Source: Liolophura sinensis (lineage: Eukaryota > Mollusca > Polyplacophora > Chitonida > Chitonidae). From it: DNA of 64,000 nucleotides. The notes under the pieces were generated by a model. It worked only from the letters and a program-made list of their open reading frames with translations. It did no database searches and was not told where the DNA came from. Made by a program: the position numbers and the translations under genes. Every line of letters starts with the position of its first letter. Within the stretch, counting starts at the first letter, position 1. Below are positions 11,637 through 23,979 of this stretch, one piece after another. Where the stretch lies: NCBI RefSeq assembly GCF_032854445.1, contig NC_088295.1, forward strand, positions 94,233,805 to 94,297,804. Direction: 5' to 3'.

Positions 11637-13424
11637 CAGGTACTCTGAAAGCAGATAAACCTGGCAATGCTGTGTTCACTCACCTGTCTGTCAACAGTAT
11701 TGCATTGACTCAAATTATTTTATATATTAATGTTTAGAATTTAGATAATGAAGATTATTAGTTAATAATGGCCAGTTGAGCAGATTTAGTGTTAAATCAA
11801 CTCTACTTGGATGGCTCAGACTGTTAGCCTCACTTTCATATACTTAGCCTTTTTTAAGTTTTTACATTTTTTCACAGGCATAACTTTTCATCTTAATACT
11901 GCAAGATGTTTATGTGTTTTGAAACGGCACTAAGTCAGAATTATTTTGCATTACATTTACATGTAGTGTAACTTATGCTTGCCAACAAAAGTAACTGTGA
12001 CTTGATAATTCATGTTTGATCGAAGCTAGAAATCCTGTGAAATCAACGTTGTTGGACTGACATGAGTGCATACCGCAGATCACAGTGTGCAAGTGGTCGA
12101 TTTTCTTGTAATGACTTCTTATGGTCTCTGCATCAAATTACACATGAAGGCTGAACTTGTGACATAAGCCTGAAGTGGTTTTGAAAGGCAGGTGTATGTG
12201 GCAGTTTTGTGAAAATGACAAAAGACAAAAGGACACAGGAAGTATTGGGTTCACAACCCAGACTCAAGTAAATCGCTGAAAGTAACACAGCTGTCATATG
12301 CCCTTCTCTGTCAGGTTCAACATTTTAGTAATTTCTATACTTACGTTTTCTGATATTTTTAATTATAGATTTGTATGTGAATATTTATAATGAGGTTGTA
12401 TCAAAGGCTCATGTGATTTCATTATGCATATATTTTTGGACAGATGGTAAATTTGGACATGCACAATGCATAATTTCATTTCTTGTTGACTGTATTTCAG
12501 TTTTAATGTTCACTTTGTGAGGGATACCTTTACAGATTGAGAGGTGAAATACATTTGCTACATTCCAGTTTAATGTGATAAACATGTGATATTAGGGGGC
12601 CTTTGCGGCCAAGTGGTTCATGCATTAGTGCAGCATAATGACAAAAACCTCTCAGCAGTGCAGTCGCTGTGAGTTCAAATCCAGCTCAAGCTAGATTTCT
12701 TTCTGGTCATAACATGGGAAAATCTGACAGCAACCTGCAGATGGTGGTGGGCATCTTCAGGGCCAAGCTCGGTTTCTTTCCACCGTAATGTTGACTGCCA
12801 TTATATAAGTGTATTCTTGAGTAGGCCTACAAGGCATAAAACATCGATCAAATAACTACTGTTAGGTAAACAAACATGATCAGGCATTGATGGATGGTGT
12901 GTCACATTGCTGTGGTGGGGCTGACGTGTGCCTGATTACATATTTGCTTTGTAATAGTTACTTTCCTTTTTGAGGATTGTCCCTTGGCGGCAGGCTGTCC
13001 TTCATTTCTGTATTAAAGAGTATGGCCTGCAGGAAATATTAAGAAAGGAAGTAACCTATGTATTACGCAGATACAGAATTGACTGATGCTGTGTGCCCTA
13101 GAATTGATGGACACCAATCGATGTGCTCTATTGCCACACCTGTGGCCATCGTGCTATGGGTGGATGCCACATCCAGTGCCTTGTGAGTGGTTACATCTAG
13201 CATAGGGCCCACTGGGCCACTTTTCTTCTGGTGCAGTATCCTGTATGTATCATATAACATAAACAAACGTGCATTATGTACACATAGGTCAATGTACATG
13301 TACCTTCATGTGATTTACATATGCATGTCATGTTGATGGCAGTTATGTGTTTATGTGTGCATGTCATACAGAGGTTTGGGTGTTTGTCATTACTAAGGAG
13401 TTCTGCTGTCCAAGACATTATAAG
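11637..13424 (+). other. SIAE 3' UTR and downstream DNA
   Basis: AT-rich sequence with no convincing ORF. An ATTAAA at 13012-13017 could serve as a poly(A) signal, but nothing confirms it. A SINE interrupts at 12596-12860. Confidence 0.4.
12596..12860 (+). mobile_element. tRNA-derived SINE (family B), nearly complete
   Basis: An A-box-like CGGCCAAGTGG lies at 12606-12616 and a B-box-like GAGTTCAAATCC at 12671-12682, spaced as in a pol III promoter. Then follow the family-B body (TCTGACAGCAACCTGCAG, TTTCCACCGTAATGTTGACT) and the tail TATTCTTGAGTA ... CATAAAACATCGATCAAAT. Relatives are at 15352, 25845, 52400, 53355 and 55510 (reverse). It is non-autonomous and no reverse transcriptase is visible nearby. 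Confidence 0.8.
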
Positions 13425-13905
13425 TATGCATGTGTGAGCAGGGGGCTTGCAAGTGTGGGTGTTGAGCAGGGGGCTTGCAAGGTGGGTGTTGAGCAGGGGG
13501 CTTGCAAGTGTGGGTGTTGAGCAGGGGGCTTGCAAGTGTGGGTGTTGAGCAGGGGGCTTGCAAGTGTGGGTGTTGAGCAAGGTGCTTGCAAGTGTGGGTG
13601 TTGAGCAAGGTGCTTGCAAGCATGGGTGTTGAGCAGGGGGCTTGCAAGTGTGGGTGTTGAGCAGGGGGGCTGGCAAGTGTGGGTGTTGAGCAGGGGGCTT
13701 GCAAGTGTGGGTGTTGAGCGGCGGGCTTGCAAGTGCGGGTGACGAGCAGGGGGCTTGCAAGTGTGAGTGTTGAGCAGGGGGGCTTGCAAGTGTGGGTGTT
13801 GAGCAGGGGGCTTGCAAGTGTGGATGTTGAGTAGGGGGCTTGCAAGCGTGGATGTTGAGTAACGGGGCTTGCAAGCGTGGGTGTTGAGCTTGCAAGTGTG
13901 GGAGT
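13425..13905 (+). repeat. 28-bp G-rich minisatellite, about 16 copies
   Basis: The unit is CTTGCAAGTG TGGGTGTTGA GCAGGGGG. G runs of three to six recur on the plus strand. The reverse strand is stop-poor in all frames and gives apparent ORFs of up to 232 codons, which I reject as genes. Confidence 0.93.
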
Positions 13906-14679
13906 TTGTAAGTAGAAGTATCAGGAGGTTATGCAACATTTCTATGTAGCAGACATTTATTACAGGCAGGCAAATTATGTCGAAAGAAAAATCATTATGT
14001 TTAGGTGACTTCTTCGTGAAACATTAGAACTTACAAGAAATAATTAGAAATATACTTCTCGTAGATCTAGAACCTATTAACTGTGTCAGATGGTCACATT
14101 ATATTTGGTGAGCTACCAGTTGCAGAGTGGGGCAGCTCTTGTGCTAGCAAAGCAGTTGCAAAAGTAATGGAGAGAAGCTGCCACAAATGTCTTGGATCTA
14201 AGCTAAGGTACAAAATATATGAACTATTCATTCCTACAACTGTATTATCATAAACCTTGCTCAACCAAATGTCCGTTTAAAAGAACTGACATGTTCTAAG
14301 GCTGGTGTAACCAAAGACTATCAATGCCAACCACATGAATTCATAAAAAATGACATTTTCGGAGTCTATACTCTACTGCAACTGGAGGGAGATAATCACC
14401 GGGATCTTAGCCAGCTTTCATTCGCCTACATGCACATCTGCTAGGATTTTGCTCTCTGATCATGATGGTGGCCAGCTCAAATACGCGTACTATTTTGGAT
14501 CACAAAATTATTTTTTTCGTGAGCAGCTGATTGCCACGAACCCTTTTGGTTTGGCATGTCTCGTAGCAGGTTTTTGCTAAATCTCTAAGAAACTCTCATA
14601 ACTGAGTTGCACAAATGAGTTACTCCACTACAGAACTACTTCAGGATTTTGCATTGGTTTGAAAAATAGGGGATTTGAT
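13906..14679 (+). other. Intergenic sequence, no gene seen
   Basis: AT-rich single-copy DNA. The longest ORF, 76 codons at 14350-14580, shows no recognisable family. Confidence 0.4.
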
Positions 14680-15030
14680 ATTACCTGTTGAGGATGTTGT
14701 CCATGGTATGTTCTACACAAACCTCAAGGGGAGATAACCCCTATTACCTGTTGAGGATGTTGTCCACGGTGTGTTCTACACAAGCCTCAAGGGGAGATAA
14801 CCCCTATTACCTGTTGAGGATGTCTATGGTGTTCTACACAAACCTCAAGGGGAGATAACCGCTATTACCTGTTAAGGATGTTGTCCATGGTGTGTTCCAC
14901 ACAAGCCTCAAGGGTAGATAACCCCTATTACCTGTTGAGGATGTTGTCCACGGTGTTCTACACAAGCCTCAAGGGGAGATAACCCCTATTACCTGTTAAG
15001 GATGTTGTCCATGGTGTATTTTGTATTACA
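14680..15030 (+). repeat. 63-bp tandem repeat, about 5.5 copies
   Basis: The unit includes TACCTGTTGAGGATGTTGTC, GGTGTGTTCTACACAAGCCT and CAAGGGGAGATAACCCC. The GGGGAGATAACCCC element is an imperfect inverted repeat carried once per unit. One copy is 6-9 bp shorter. Confidence 0.9.
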
Positions 15031-15224
15031 CAACTGTCACAATGTTCAGTACTCTGTACCACAGAATAGGTATCCGAGTTGGTAATACATTAATGGTCAT
15101 GTTTCCAAGCCATGTGGGAAATATTGATCACCATCTAAATTTGTGGTGTAAGCGACAATAAACACCCAGGGTTTACAAAACAAAAAAGGTTTGTTTTTTC
15201 TTACAATAAATGGATGTATTGAAG

Positions 15225-15345
15225 AATGAGGGGGTGGTGGAAATGCCCGCTAATCTCGGGCATTGGGGTTTAACATTGTACTTAATAAATTTTCAGTCAT
15301 ATGATGACGAAGAGTCATTAGGAGTGTGAATATACTGTGTCTTCT
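15225..15345 (-). mobile_element. SINE fragment, family A 3' end
   Basis: GGGGTTTAACATTGTACTTAA ... TTTTCAGTCATATGATGACG ... is the reverse complement of the family-A tail seen at 4125-4335 and matches 21410-21480. It is truncated. Confidence 0.65.
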
Positions 15346-15351
15346 TATAGC

Positions 15352-15520
15352 AGGGGCTGAGGGGTTTAGCATGCCAGCGCGGCACAATGACCCAGGAGCC
15401 CCTCACCAATGGGGTTGCTGTAAGTTCAAATGGGAAGGTCTGACAGCAACCTGTGGATGGTGATTCTTCTCACCATAATGCTGGTCGCCAGCATAATCAA
15501 ATAAATAAATCTTTGCGCAG
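15352..15520 (+). mobile_element. SINE, family B, internally deleted
   Basis: GTTTAGCATGCCAGCGCGGC, CACAATGACCCAGGAGCCCC and TAAGTTCAAATGGGAAGGTC, followed by CACCATAATGCTGGTCGCCA and AATCAAATAAATAAATC, match the copy at 53355-53610. The B-box region is fused directly to GGGAAGGTC, so about 40 bp present in the 53-kb copy is missing. Confidence 0.75.
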
Positions 15521-15534
15521 GGCGAAACACTTTG

Positions 15535-15725
15535 AAAATGCCAGACATGACACCCAGTCACATTATACTGACACCGGGCCAACCAGTCCTGTTTCCTTGC
15601 CCCGACCTCTCAGAGCAGAATGCCAAGCAATGCAGCAACTAGTACCACTTTTGAAGTCTTTGCTGATGCCCGACCCGGGTTTGATCCTGACTTTGAGGTG
15701 CACGCTCTAATCTTACTGATAAGGC
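15535..15725 (+). mobile_element. SINE-like fragment (third family)
   Basis: The block ATTATACTGACACCGGGCCA, ACCAGTCCTGTTTCCTTGCC and CGACCCGGGTTTGATCCTGA resembles tRNA-derived SINE bodies, with GGTTTGATCC as a B-box-like word. It lies directly after the family-B element. No second copy in this window confirms it. Confidence 0.45.
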
Positions 15726-18665
15726 TACCGAAACAATTAACAGAACATTCCCACAAGCTGGATTTGAACTTCTACATCTTTGTGAGTGGCTAAGTGGCTT
15801 CTCTACTGAAGCATTTCAGCTTACTTCAGAATGCTCATAATGATGCCCACATCCAGCCTCTGTCTGCAGAGAGTGATCAGAACAAGAAGACATACCCAAT
15901 CCAACATTGTCTTTAATTGTTGGTCATAAATACATACAACATTGGAAACATATATTTACAGTGGCATAAATATGCAACATATCAGGCAGAAAGCAGGAGT
16001 AATACCTAACAACAAAAGGGTCTTTATTAGAGAGGGGGTTATTTTGGGGTCAGAGAGAGTTTTGTTGTTCACACAGTACTTCCGTGATACAATTGGACAA
16101 GCACTTGCGCCGACAACCTGGGCATTACCTGACCATGTTAAGACAATGGCAAATACTTACTTTCCGGGCTAGCAGCCTAACTTCTATATGAAACACTGGA
16201 TCCAAGACAGACAGAACACTATTGGGGATTTGACATAAACTTGTGTCACCATTACACAGCTTCAGACTATGTTCTCTTCTTTGCTGATTAAAAAAAAAAT
16301 TTTCTAGACTGGAAAGGAGCCCTTTGAGCTCCAGAACCTGATATTTTCAGCGTGACATCAGTATTGTATTAAATGGTAGTCAAGTTTCAAATGAACCAAG
16401 ATCCAAGCATGACTTTCATATTAATGGCATGACAGTAAAGAAACTTGGTGGTAGCATCGAGTGAGGTCATCTATTGAGCGTCTTATTAACTCCTTCTTGT
16501 AGAAGTAACATACATAATGTTTGATGAACACAAACTGTTAAGATGCTGCTAAACATCAAAGAAATGTTCCACTACCTTCACACAGACTTCTTTATTCCAA
16601 TCCTGGCAACCAAGGAACCTATATGCACCAAAATCACTAGCTTTCCTCAATAAATAAATACTGCTAATTAACATACTGTACAAACCTGATTAGTCTTGTT
16701 TGCATTTATATATATACCACGGGAAGTACACTTTAGCAGGTTAACTTGTCATTTATATGGTATAGGTTTGGACTTCTTTTCAACATTCTTAAAAATGACT
16801 GCAGAACTGTTTTTACACAGGATATTAACCATGCTATAAACTCTGTTACACAGGACCTAAACTCTGTTACACAGGACCTAAACTCTGGTACACAGGACAC
16901 TATTCTGCTCAACACAATATAAACCCCCTGGTACATAGGAGTAACAATTGCTTGAAACCTGCTCTAGTCAACCCATGTCCAGCAGAATCAACCCTATATC
17001 ACAAACACCACGGACTCACACCCAGCCTTGTTCTCGTGGACTCGCAACATTATACCTTGCATTTAGGAGGATTCCTCAGAAAGACTGCTTCTGGATGGGG
17101 TCACCGTTACTGAAAATACCAAACGATGAATTTGTCTTATTCCCATTTTGTTCTCAAATATTTATCTTGAAATGACTGATTGTAGTTGTACACATGTTAA
17201 AATGCCACTGCCTATTTTCATGTACATGTATATAAATATGTATTTGTGTCTTATAGAGGGCCAGCCATCTCTAAGAGGAAGTTTGTAAAAGCAACCCCTG
17301 AAGACTGAGATTAATGTTAAGCCATCGTCCATTACCAGGATGTATGCTGGCGATCAGAGTGTCTCATGGACATCATCTCAGCGATCACAGACTGGAATGA
17401 TTACGCATAATTAAGAATTTTGTTTGGAACATTTGGAAGAGCATGTAAACCTACATCAGACCAGGTACAAATCCAAAAGGTCACATTCAAGGCACAAAAA
17501 CAAAGTATAACCGTTCAAAGCATAAACCACTGTTATAACTGATCTACACTGTAGCGCAAAGCATCTGGAATTAATGACAGGCATCAAAATGATGAACAAA
17601 CTTCCAACATTTCTTTTCTCACACACTTTTTACTCCCAATGCATATGTAAGTGTGATCAATTACTGCTATACCCAGCTGTTCTGAGTTACCCTTTCATTC
17701 AGCTCTCACGTAGAACATCTTGCATAGCTTTCATAATCCATCATCAACTTTCATGCAGGGAACAAGAGTCTGCTACGGAAGATCACTTCTTAAATAAACA
17801 CTACAAAACCATGTCAACTACACCAGGAAGTCTCTCTAGAAGCAAGTCCAATGATAGGTTGGTATCTCCGCAAACCAGACTGAGACGTAAATGCTACTGT
17901 GCAACTGAACATGAGAATAATGCTTTACGAAACTGTGAACTCAAGCAGGGGACAATTTCATAACAGTGAAATTACCGTTCTCCACATCCCTGTCTAGGGA
18001 ATGAAACAATACGATGTTCACTTGTCCTAATCGGATCATTTTCTTCAAGTGATTGGTGAAAAGAAAAGTTACCTTGGGAATATTGTGGAAATTGTGCGTT
18101 TTGGCCTAAATACAGCACTTCAAACTGGTCTTAAGAGCTCACCATTTTTATGCAGTTTGGTATTTGTTGGAAAGAAACATTAATCTTAGCCCCACAAGAA
18201 AAATTTGTACAAGTGGAGAAACTTTGGTAAGTAGAAAAGAAAATACCTCTCATATGCAACTGGTAGAAAACAATTTCTAATTCCTGCTGAGACCAATGAA
18301 AAGCTTGGAACTGACCTCCAGTGATGCCTTTACACACACACATATCCTGCATTGGAGGCCAAGCCTTACTATCTCCTGTTACCCAAGGTGCTTAATTGAC
18401 AATGATGGCAAACTCTTTGTTTTAATATAAGGAAGTGAAGGACAAGGTACCCTATCACGTGAACATTTTCTGTACATGGCAATGTCTTAAGTTGAATTTC
18501 TGGTTTCCTGAAAATTGGCCCATTATTTTTTAGCTATCGTAAACTGCGAAATGCCATGCCTTGATCCATTGAAACTCCACAACTTTGGTGACCAGACCTG
18601 TAATACAAATCAAACTGGGATAAAGCTGTGGAAATCTGGATGTACACAAATTTTTCCTGTTCAAA
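15726..18665 (-). other. Probable DEDD 3' UTR and downstream DNA
   Basis: AT-rich sequence below the DEDD stop codon. Minus-strand AATAAA words occur at 16591-16596 and 16023-16028 and could be poly(A) signals. A small 21-bp triplication lies at 16840-16902. No ORF here shows homology. Confidence 0.4.
16840..16902 (+). repeat. 21-bp tandem repeat, 3 copies
   Basis: TAAACTCTGTTACACAGGAC plus C is repeated three times with one substitution (GGTACACAGGAC). Confidence 0.8.
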
Positions 18666-18775
18666 TCACTCAGTCAAATTCCTTAAGAGTTTCACTCTGC
18701 CTGCTTCATAGTCATCCTCATCAACATTCACTAACAGCTTAATGGCTTCATGTCCAACCGCTTGCTTCAGGGATT
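18666..18775 (-). CDS. DEDD: DEDD terminal exon
   Basis: It is too short to stand out as an ORF but clear on splicing: acceptor GTTTATGTTTCAG, then ESLKQAVGHEAIKLLVNVDE, DDYEAGRVKLLRNLTE and a TGA at 18668-18666. The split Glu codon agrees with exon 3. Confidence 0.93.
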
Positions 18776-21700
18776 CTGAAACATAAACAAGTACACAGGC
18801 TAAAACACAAGCCACAAAGAGATAAAGTCAATTCAAAAATACAGTCCACAGGGTCTTCATGGGGGTCACCCTGAGTAGTAAGTACAGCACCACACATACA
18901 CCCTAAAATGTTTTACTTATTTACAGTGTTTTACCTGAAGTTCAGCTTCTTTCAGTTGTCACATTTTCCTTGATTCTGATTTATTCAGCCACCTTACAGT
19001 GCCACTCAAAAGTTTTAGGCAAAGTTTAATCAACTACTTATCAGAAAAAACTAAAGTGTTGGCATCAAAAATATCATTTTAAGGTTTTATGTACATCAGA
19101 AAGTGCATTTCTACAGGCCTAACTTCATGTGAAATACTATATTCATTAGAATGGTGCGTAATACTGTGTGGGTAGTTCCTTGTGAACTCAACTACAGGTC
19201 CTCTGGTATGAACTGGCTGATATTTACACTGAACGTTCTACAATACAGATGTATAATGCCTCAAAATGCCTAATTTTGACAATAAGATTTCATAACGAAG
19301 TAGGCCAGAAAAAAACTGATATTTTAGACAAATAAGGGCAAGACATGGATAATTTCCCCAACTGATTTCCAGAGGCTCCTAACTGCCAGAATTACAGCCA
19401 AGACGAGCCCATACTTCTAGCACAGAGTGTCCTGTCCATAAATAACAGGATCCCACTATCATAATCGTCCATAACCAAGCCATCCAATATGATAAAGGTT
19501 GAGAGGTCAAGAAAAACACACATTTGAAACAGTGGAATTATTAAACGTTATCAAACACCTTGCAGGTATACTAGAAACTGATGGTGCATCATATGTTCTG
19601 TGGAATATTTAACAGAAAACAATAAAAACAAAAAACAACAAAAAAAGTCCATAAAAACAGTTCATGATGGTGACAAATCTGACTAGTGTACATGGCCGTA
19701 TGGACAAGGGTGTGTCAGATAAAATTTACTGTGAAAATCAGCTACCTGTAATGAGACACACAAATAATGAATTACCTGATCGAATATGTGGATTGTGAAA
19801 TAGAGAGGCTACATATTTAGAAAGATAAAATGCATTACTACATTATGTATCAATGGCTGGATGTCAATGTCCTTAAGTCCTGTCTCGCACACATTCCAAT
19901 GTTGTGTCTTTGAACAAGCACTATGTAAAAATCAGTACAATCTGAAGACACAGAAGTAGGTCAAATTTATTCAGGATGATTGGCAAAGAAGCTTGTTTCA
20001 TATCGTGTTTGATTTCATATGCCCCTTCTCCTTCAAAACATACCTTCTTATGTTTAATCAACGCAGCCAGTCATAAAGATTTCGGTACAAGGGAGATAAC
20101 TCCTACCGCAAAGACAATGCTTCCTAGAACATTGTAGGTGTCCAAATTTAGTTTATGTAAAATTTTGAATATTTCTTTCACAAAATAAACCCTGAACTGA
20201 ATAAATAAACTGGTGTGCCTGGAGTAAACCACCAGACCTAAAACCAAAATTCTACTTTCATTTTTACATTTTCCATCATTTAAATCACTATGCTTACAAT
20301 TCAGTACTTCCTGTTAACACTTCTGTCTGCCAAGAATGATCCTGTGGAATCCTTCCACAGGGTCTTCTCAGATTTCTGAGCTGACCCCAAAGGATGTGTT
20401 ACACATGTACATATGATTTATACTGTATTCAGGAAACTTTCACTACCAGCTTTGTTAAGTGTCAGAGTGGAGAAAAGCGGACTGGCATCTGGAAAACCCC
20501 TGTGCACCTGATGAGTGTCCTGATTAAGAGCCCTAGCACCTCCGGCAACTTGTGATCTCACCATCACATGCTAGTGGTTTTTGGAAGAGTGCTTACAGAT
20601 GCAGGGTAATCTTGTAAGTCTCCATACAGGAATGGTAATGAAGTCACGTCTTGTATGACCTAGCCATTGGGTCCCCTATGCTCCTGTCATTCTGGCTAAT
20701 GAACAAGACACTTACCTGTAATAAAAACGCCTTTGAGAGCCTCTAACAATGATCCATTGATGTAGTCCCGCCAGAAGGCATCTAAATATGTCAACTCAGA
20801 AAACTTAATGTCACAGATAATGGAGCCAAGGTCACGGGACTTCAGTATTGTGTTGGCCTGCATGAATTTTTCAAACTGTCTTTCAAGAAGATCTGGTTTA
20901 TTAGAGAAGATGTTCCCTTCCAAAGCATTCTCATGATCACAGTATTCTGCCCGTACTCTCAGACGAATATCTGAAATCAGAAATTGACAATAAATCAGCA
21001 GAGTAAATGCAGTAAAATACAAACACAGCAGGGTACATACACACTTCATTTTCCATACTACCACCAAGATTAAAAGTAAAACAGTTTACCCACGTTAAAA
21101 ACAGGGACGAGTATTGAACTCAGACACAGACTTTACGACATTACGTCACAGCAAACTTTTCAATCCATATCTCGAGATGGCAAATGAATTAAGCTTTTAC
21201 CCCAGCAAACAAAATAAATAAACTCCTGACTTCATACAAACCAAATGATATATATGTGAAAATGTTATCAGTTAAAAACATTTTCCATTATTCACGTCTC
21301 TAAAGATATGAATGACTAAATGATTGAGTTCCTCCATCAGGAATTTATTTCCAATTCAGCATTAGCCTCTGCAACATTTCAAGCGCTATCAATATAATAA
21401 TAAGAGTGAGTGCATGGGGTTTAAGGTCGTACTTAAAAAATTTTCAGTCATATGACGACGAAGGAATCCTTAGTGTGCATGTGATGTGCCTCCTTGTTGC
21501 AGGACGGATTTCCACCGCTCTGTTATCTAGTGCTGGTTCTCTATGACACCTTACCAAAGGTGTCGAAACCATCTTGCCCGAGCCATTATACTGAACACCA
21601 AGCGAGGAAGTTACAACTCTTGTAAGGTCTTAGGTGTGACTCGACAGAGGATTGATCCTGGATCTACCGCTCTCGACGCCGACACTCTACCAACTGTGCT

Positions 21701-23979
21701 ATCAGGGTCGTAATAACAATAATTAAAAAAGTAAAAGTATGTTCATTTCGCATAACCCAACTCATCCCCTGAATTGTTTTTTTTTTTTACATTTTTCTAT
21801 CAATGTTAATTTTTTAAATTCTGTCTTTTTCATCATCCATAAACACAAAAAAAATCCTTACTGACAACCCCCATTTTTCTTATAGGCTGGTGGTTTTGTG
21901 TTTTATTTTTTTTTGTTTTAGTTCTCAAGAATTTCCCAATTAGCCTCTATGAAGCAATTACAGCAAACTCACCACAGGTAACCTTTCTTTTTATCTCTTC
22001 AGAATCATCAGTTTTCCCAGGAAAACTTGTCATCATTGGTGTCTGACATGAACCATCACTACTCTCTTCCACCTCACGCACTTGACTTCTGGTCACTCGT
22101 GTGGAATTGAAGTGCATTGAACGAGCTCGTTTGGCTGGATGATCTGCCCCTGCTAGTTCCGACAAACTGCTTTCCGCAGACCGTGCTGGTTTTGTCACAG
22201 GTTGATTAGACCTGGCTGAACCTCTCTGGGAAATCATCTGTGCTAACCTTGATGTGTGCTGTAAATATTCATCTACTGGATCTGGAACCACTAGAAAAAC
22301 AGAAACAATTGATTCGAATAATGTTGGAGTTCTGCTAAAGTGCATTTATTCCTGCCTCAGGTGGCAAGTTGGTTTATTTTTTACTTACTGCTGGGAAAAT
22401 TATTTTGAAGATATTTTGGACCTAGACAATGGTGTCAAACCTTTTAACTCTATTAAATTAACGAGGCCATTAATATGCTTATGGTAAATGTAAATAGCAC
22501 TCCGCATAGTACTGGGTTACACCTGAATTGCTAGTATTCACAATATTAGTGGAAACAATGTTAGTTGCAAGTATGTAACTCTGATTCAAATGGTGCAGTC
22601 ACAAAAGTAACAATGCAAAGCAAGAGGCGATGCATCATTGACCTAAAGAAAGATAATTTTGCAAAATTCCTTCAAATAAAGCAATATCTTCGTCCATAAA
22701 CATCACCGGTAGTTATAATTGAGTGTTTATTGTGAACAAAAATCCCTCCAACATTCTCACATTATTTCCTTTTTCTGCCACTTAGATTCTCTTTTCCCAT
22801 TGCAGAAGAGTTCTTTGCAGTCTGGTACCCTGCATCCTCTGCTGCGCAACAGGTCAGGAGACAACGTATCAGTGTGAAAAAAGAAAAAAAATAACTATTC
22901 TGCAATGGAGTTCTCAAGGATAAAGGAAAGAGCACACAAAAGCAAAAAAAAAAAAAAAAAGTAGATAAAGCAAAACTGTTGGCGTCAGGATTTTCCTTAG
23001 AAGTAAGTATTCAAATAACTGTAAAACTACCAGTGACAGTTGTAGATGAGAGTGTCGAATTTTTTATAAAACTGCAAAAACAATATCCTTCTTCGGGGAC
23101 TATGACACATAACATCTTGTATTGCATTTTACCTGTTGTGCTTACATCACTTGACAGAGTTACAATGGTAGACTCGAGGACAAGCTGAACAGAAGGTGCA
23201 AATGACAGCGGAACGCATAGTCCTCTTCTGTGAGGTTGTAACACCTGTGTACTTCAAATATGTTTTAGCACATGTACACCCACGATTATGACATAACAAA
23301 GGAAAGCACAAATGAGTTCACAGCTTTGGAACGTCTTGATACAGGCGGGAAGGAGTTTTACATTAAGGATTATAAATCACTAAAACATTAAATCATGCCA
23401 TTTATTGCACTATATGTAGATACATGTAGAGATTATACACTGAGGTGCGATGTACAGTTTATGGGCTATTTCCTGTGCTCAAACAGGGTACCAAGTACAC
23501 CATAACTATGATTACAGCGACATGACTACGAAACAGACAGTTTGGATTAAAGACATGACCGACGTCTGTGTCATTTTGGAAAATAAATAGTTAGTCCCAA
23601 GTTCAACAAATACAAAAATACAACACACAACATGGTTGTTCAACAACGATGAAATACCTGTTCTTCGCCTTCTCAGAGTCACATATTGGGAGAGATCGTG
23701 ACGAGTGATTATTCTGAGGAATTGCAAGAGATATTTAAAGTTCGTTTCGTCCACTCTCCCCAGTTTTTCAAGGGCAAGTAAACATGTATATCCATCATTT
23801 ACATTCATAAAAATGTTCCAAGGCATTATTCTTTTGTACAAAAACTTGAGTGATCGAACATCCTTTGTAGTCATTTGGTCACCAACAATCTGGAACATTT
23901 CGTGGAGGCCAAGGACGTCTCTGGACTCATTTATTGGGTACGACTCTTTCGTTCCCTCTAGCCTCGAAGTAGACGCCAT
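18666..23979 (-). CDS. DEDD: Death effector domain-containing protein, DEDD/DEDD2 type (complete, four exons)
   Basis: Exons 23658-23979, 21973-22290, 20716-20970 and 18666-18775 splice to 334 codons with all phases matching; human DEDD is of similar length. Residues about 22-100 are a death effector domain ending with the RxDL-type motif RHDL (93-96) and TLRRRR. Residues 108-213 are a low-complexity linker with a basic patch (PAKRARS) likely acting in nuclear import. From 214 the DEDD-specific C-terminal region is almost identical to vertebrates: DIRLRVRAEYCDHENALEG, ANTILKSRDLGSIICDIKFS, ELTYLDAFWRDYINGSLLEA, KLLVNVDEDDYEAGR. DEDD proteins are nuclear/nucleolar death-effector proteins linked to caspase signalling and rRNA transcription in vertebrates. 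One copy precedes the vertebrate DEDD/DEDD2 split. It is divergent from POU2F, with ATGs 407 bp apart. Confidence 0.93.
18776..20715 (-). other. DEDD intron 3
   Basis: AT-rich intron with no recognisable element; no ORF above 60 codons with homology. Confidence 0.6.
20716..20970 (-). CDS. DEDD: DEDD exon 3 (conserved C-terminal domain)
   Basis: The acceptor is TTTCAG before ATATTCGTCTGAG; the split Asp codon gives CDIRLRVRAEYC. Contains FSNKPDLLERQFEKF, ANTILKSRDLGSIICDIKFS and LEALKGVFIT. Donor GTAAGT follows at 20715. Conservation with vertebrate DEDD is very high. Confidence 0.94.
21405..21720 (-). mobile_element. tRNA-derived SINE (family A), complete
   Basis: On the minus strand it starts with a tRNA-like head: an A-box-like TAGCACAGTTGGTAGAG (about 21687-21701 on the plus strand) and a B box GGATCAATCC (21649-21658). 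It continues GGTGGAAATCCGTCCTGCAA, CCTTCGTCGTCATATGACTG and ends GTTTAAACCCC-type then CACTCACTC. It sits in DEDD intron 2. The 4125-4335 copy shares its 3' half. Confidence 0.85.
21973..22290 (-). CDS. DEDD: DEDD exon 2 (linker, basic NLS-like patch)
   Basis: Acceptor TTTTTCTAG is followed by TGGTTCCAGATCC, read as VPDPVDEYLQHTSRLAQMIS. It includes HPAKRARSMHF and SQVREVEESSDG. It ends KRKVTC with donor GTGAGT. This is the least conserved part. Confidence 0.88.
22291..23657 (-). other. DEDD intron 1
   Basis: Single-copy AT-rich intron with an A-rich run at 22946-22961. The overlapping short ORFs on both strands at 23.0-23.25 kb have no family resemblance. Confidence 0.6.
23658..23979 (-). 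CDS. DEDD: DEDD exon 1 (death effector domain)
   Basis: ATG at 23979-23977 lies in GGCAAGATGGCGTC. The exon reads MASTSRLEGTKESYPINESR onward, then LGLHEMFQIVGDQM, FLYKRIMPW, CLLALEKLGRVDETNF and LLQFLRIITRHDL. Donor GTATTT is at 23657. No in-frame upstream ATG is apparent near it. Confidence 0.92.

Noticed and set aside
13197-13939. Minus-strand ORFs of 150-232 codons rich in HTCKPPAQHP
   Set aside because: 28-bp array read in three frames; no start context or homology.
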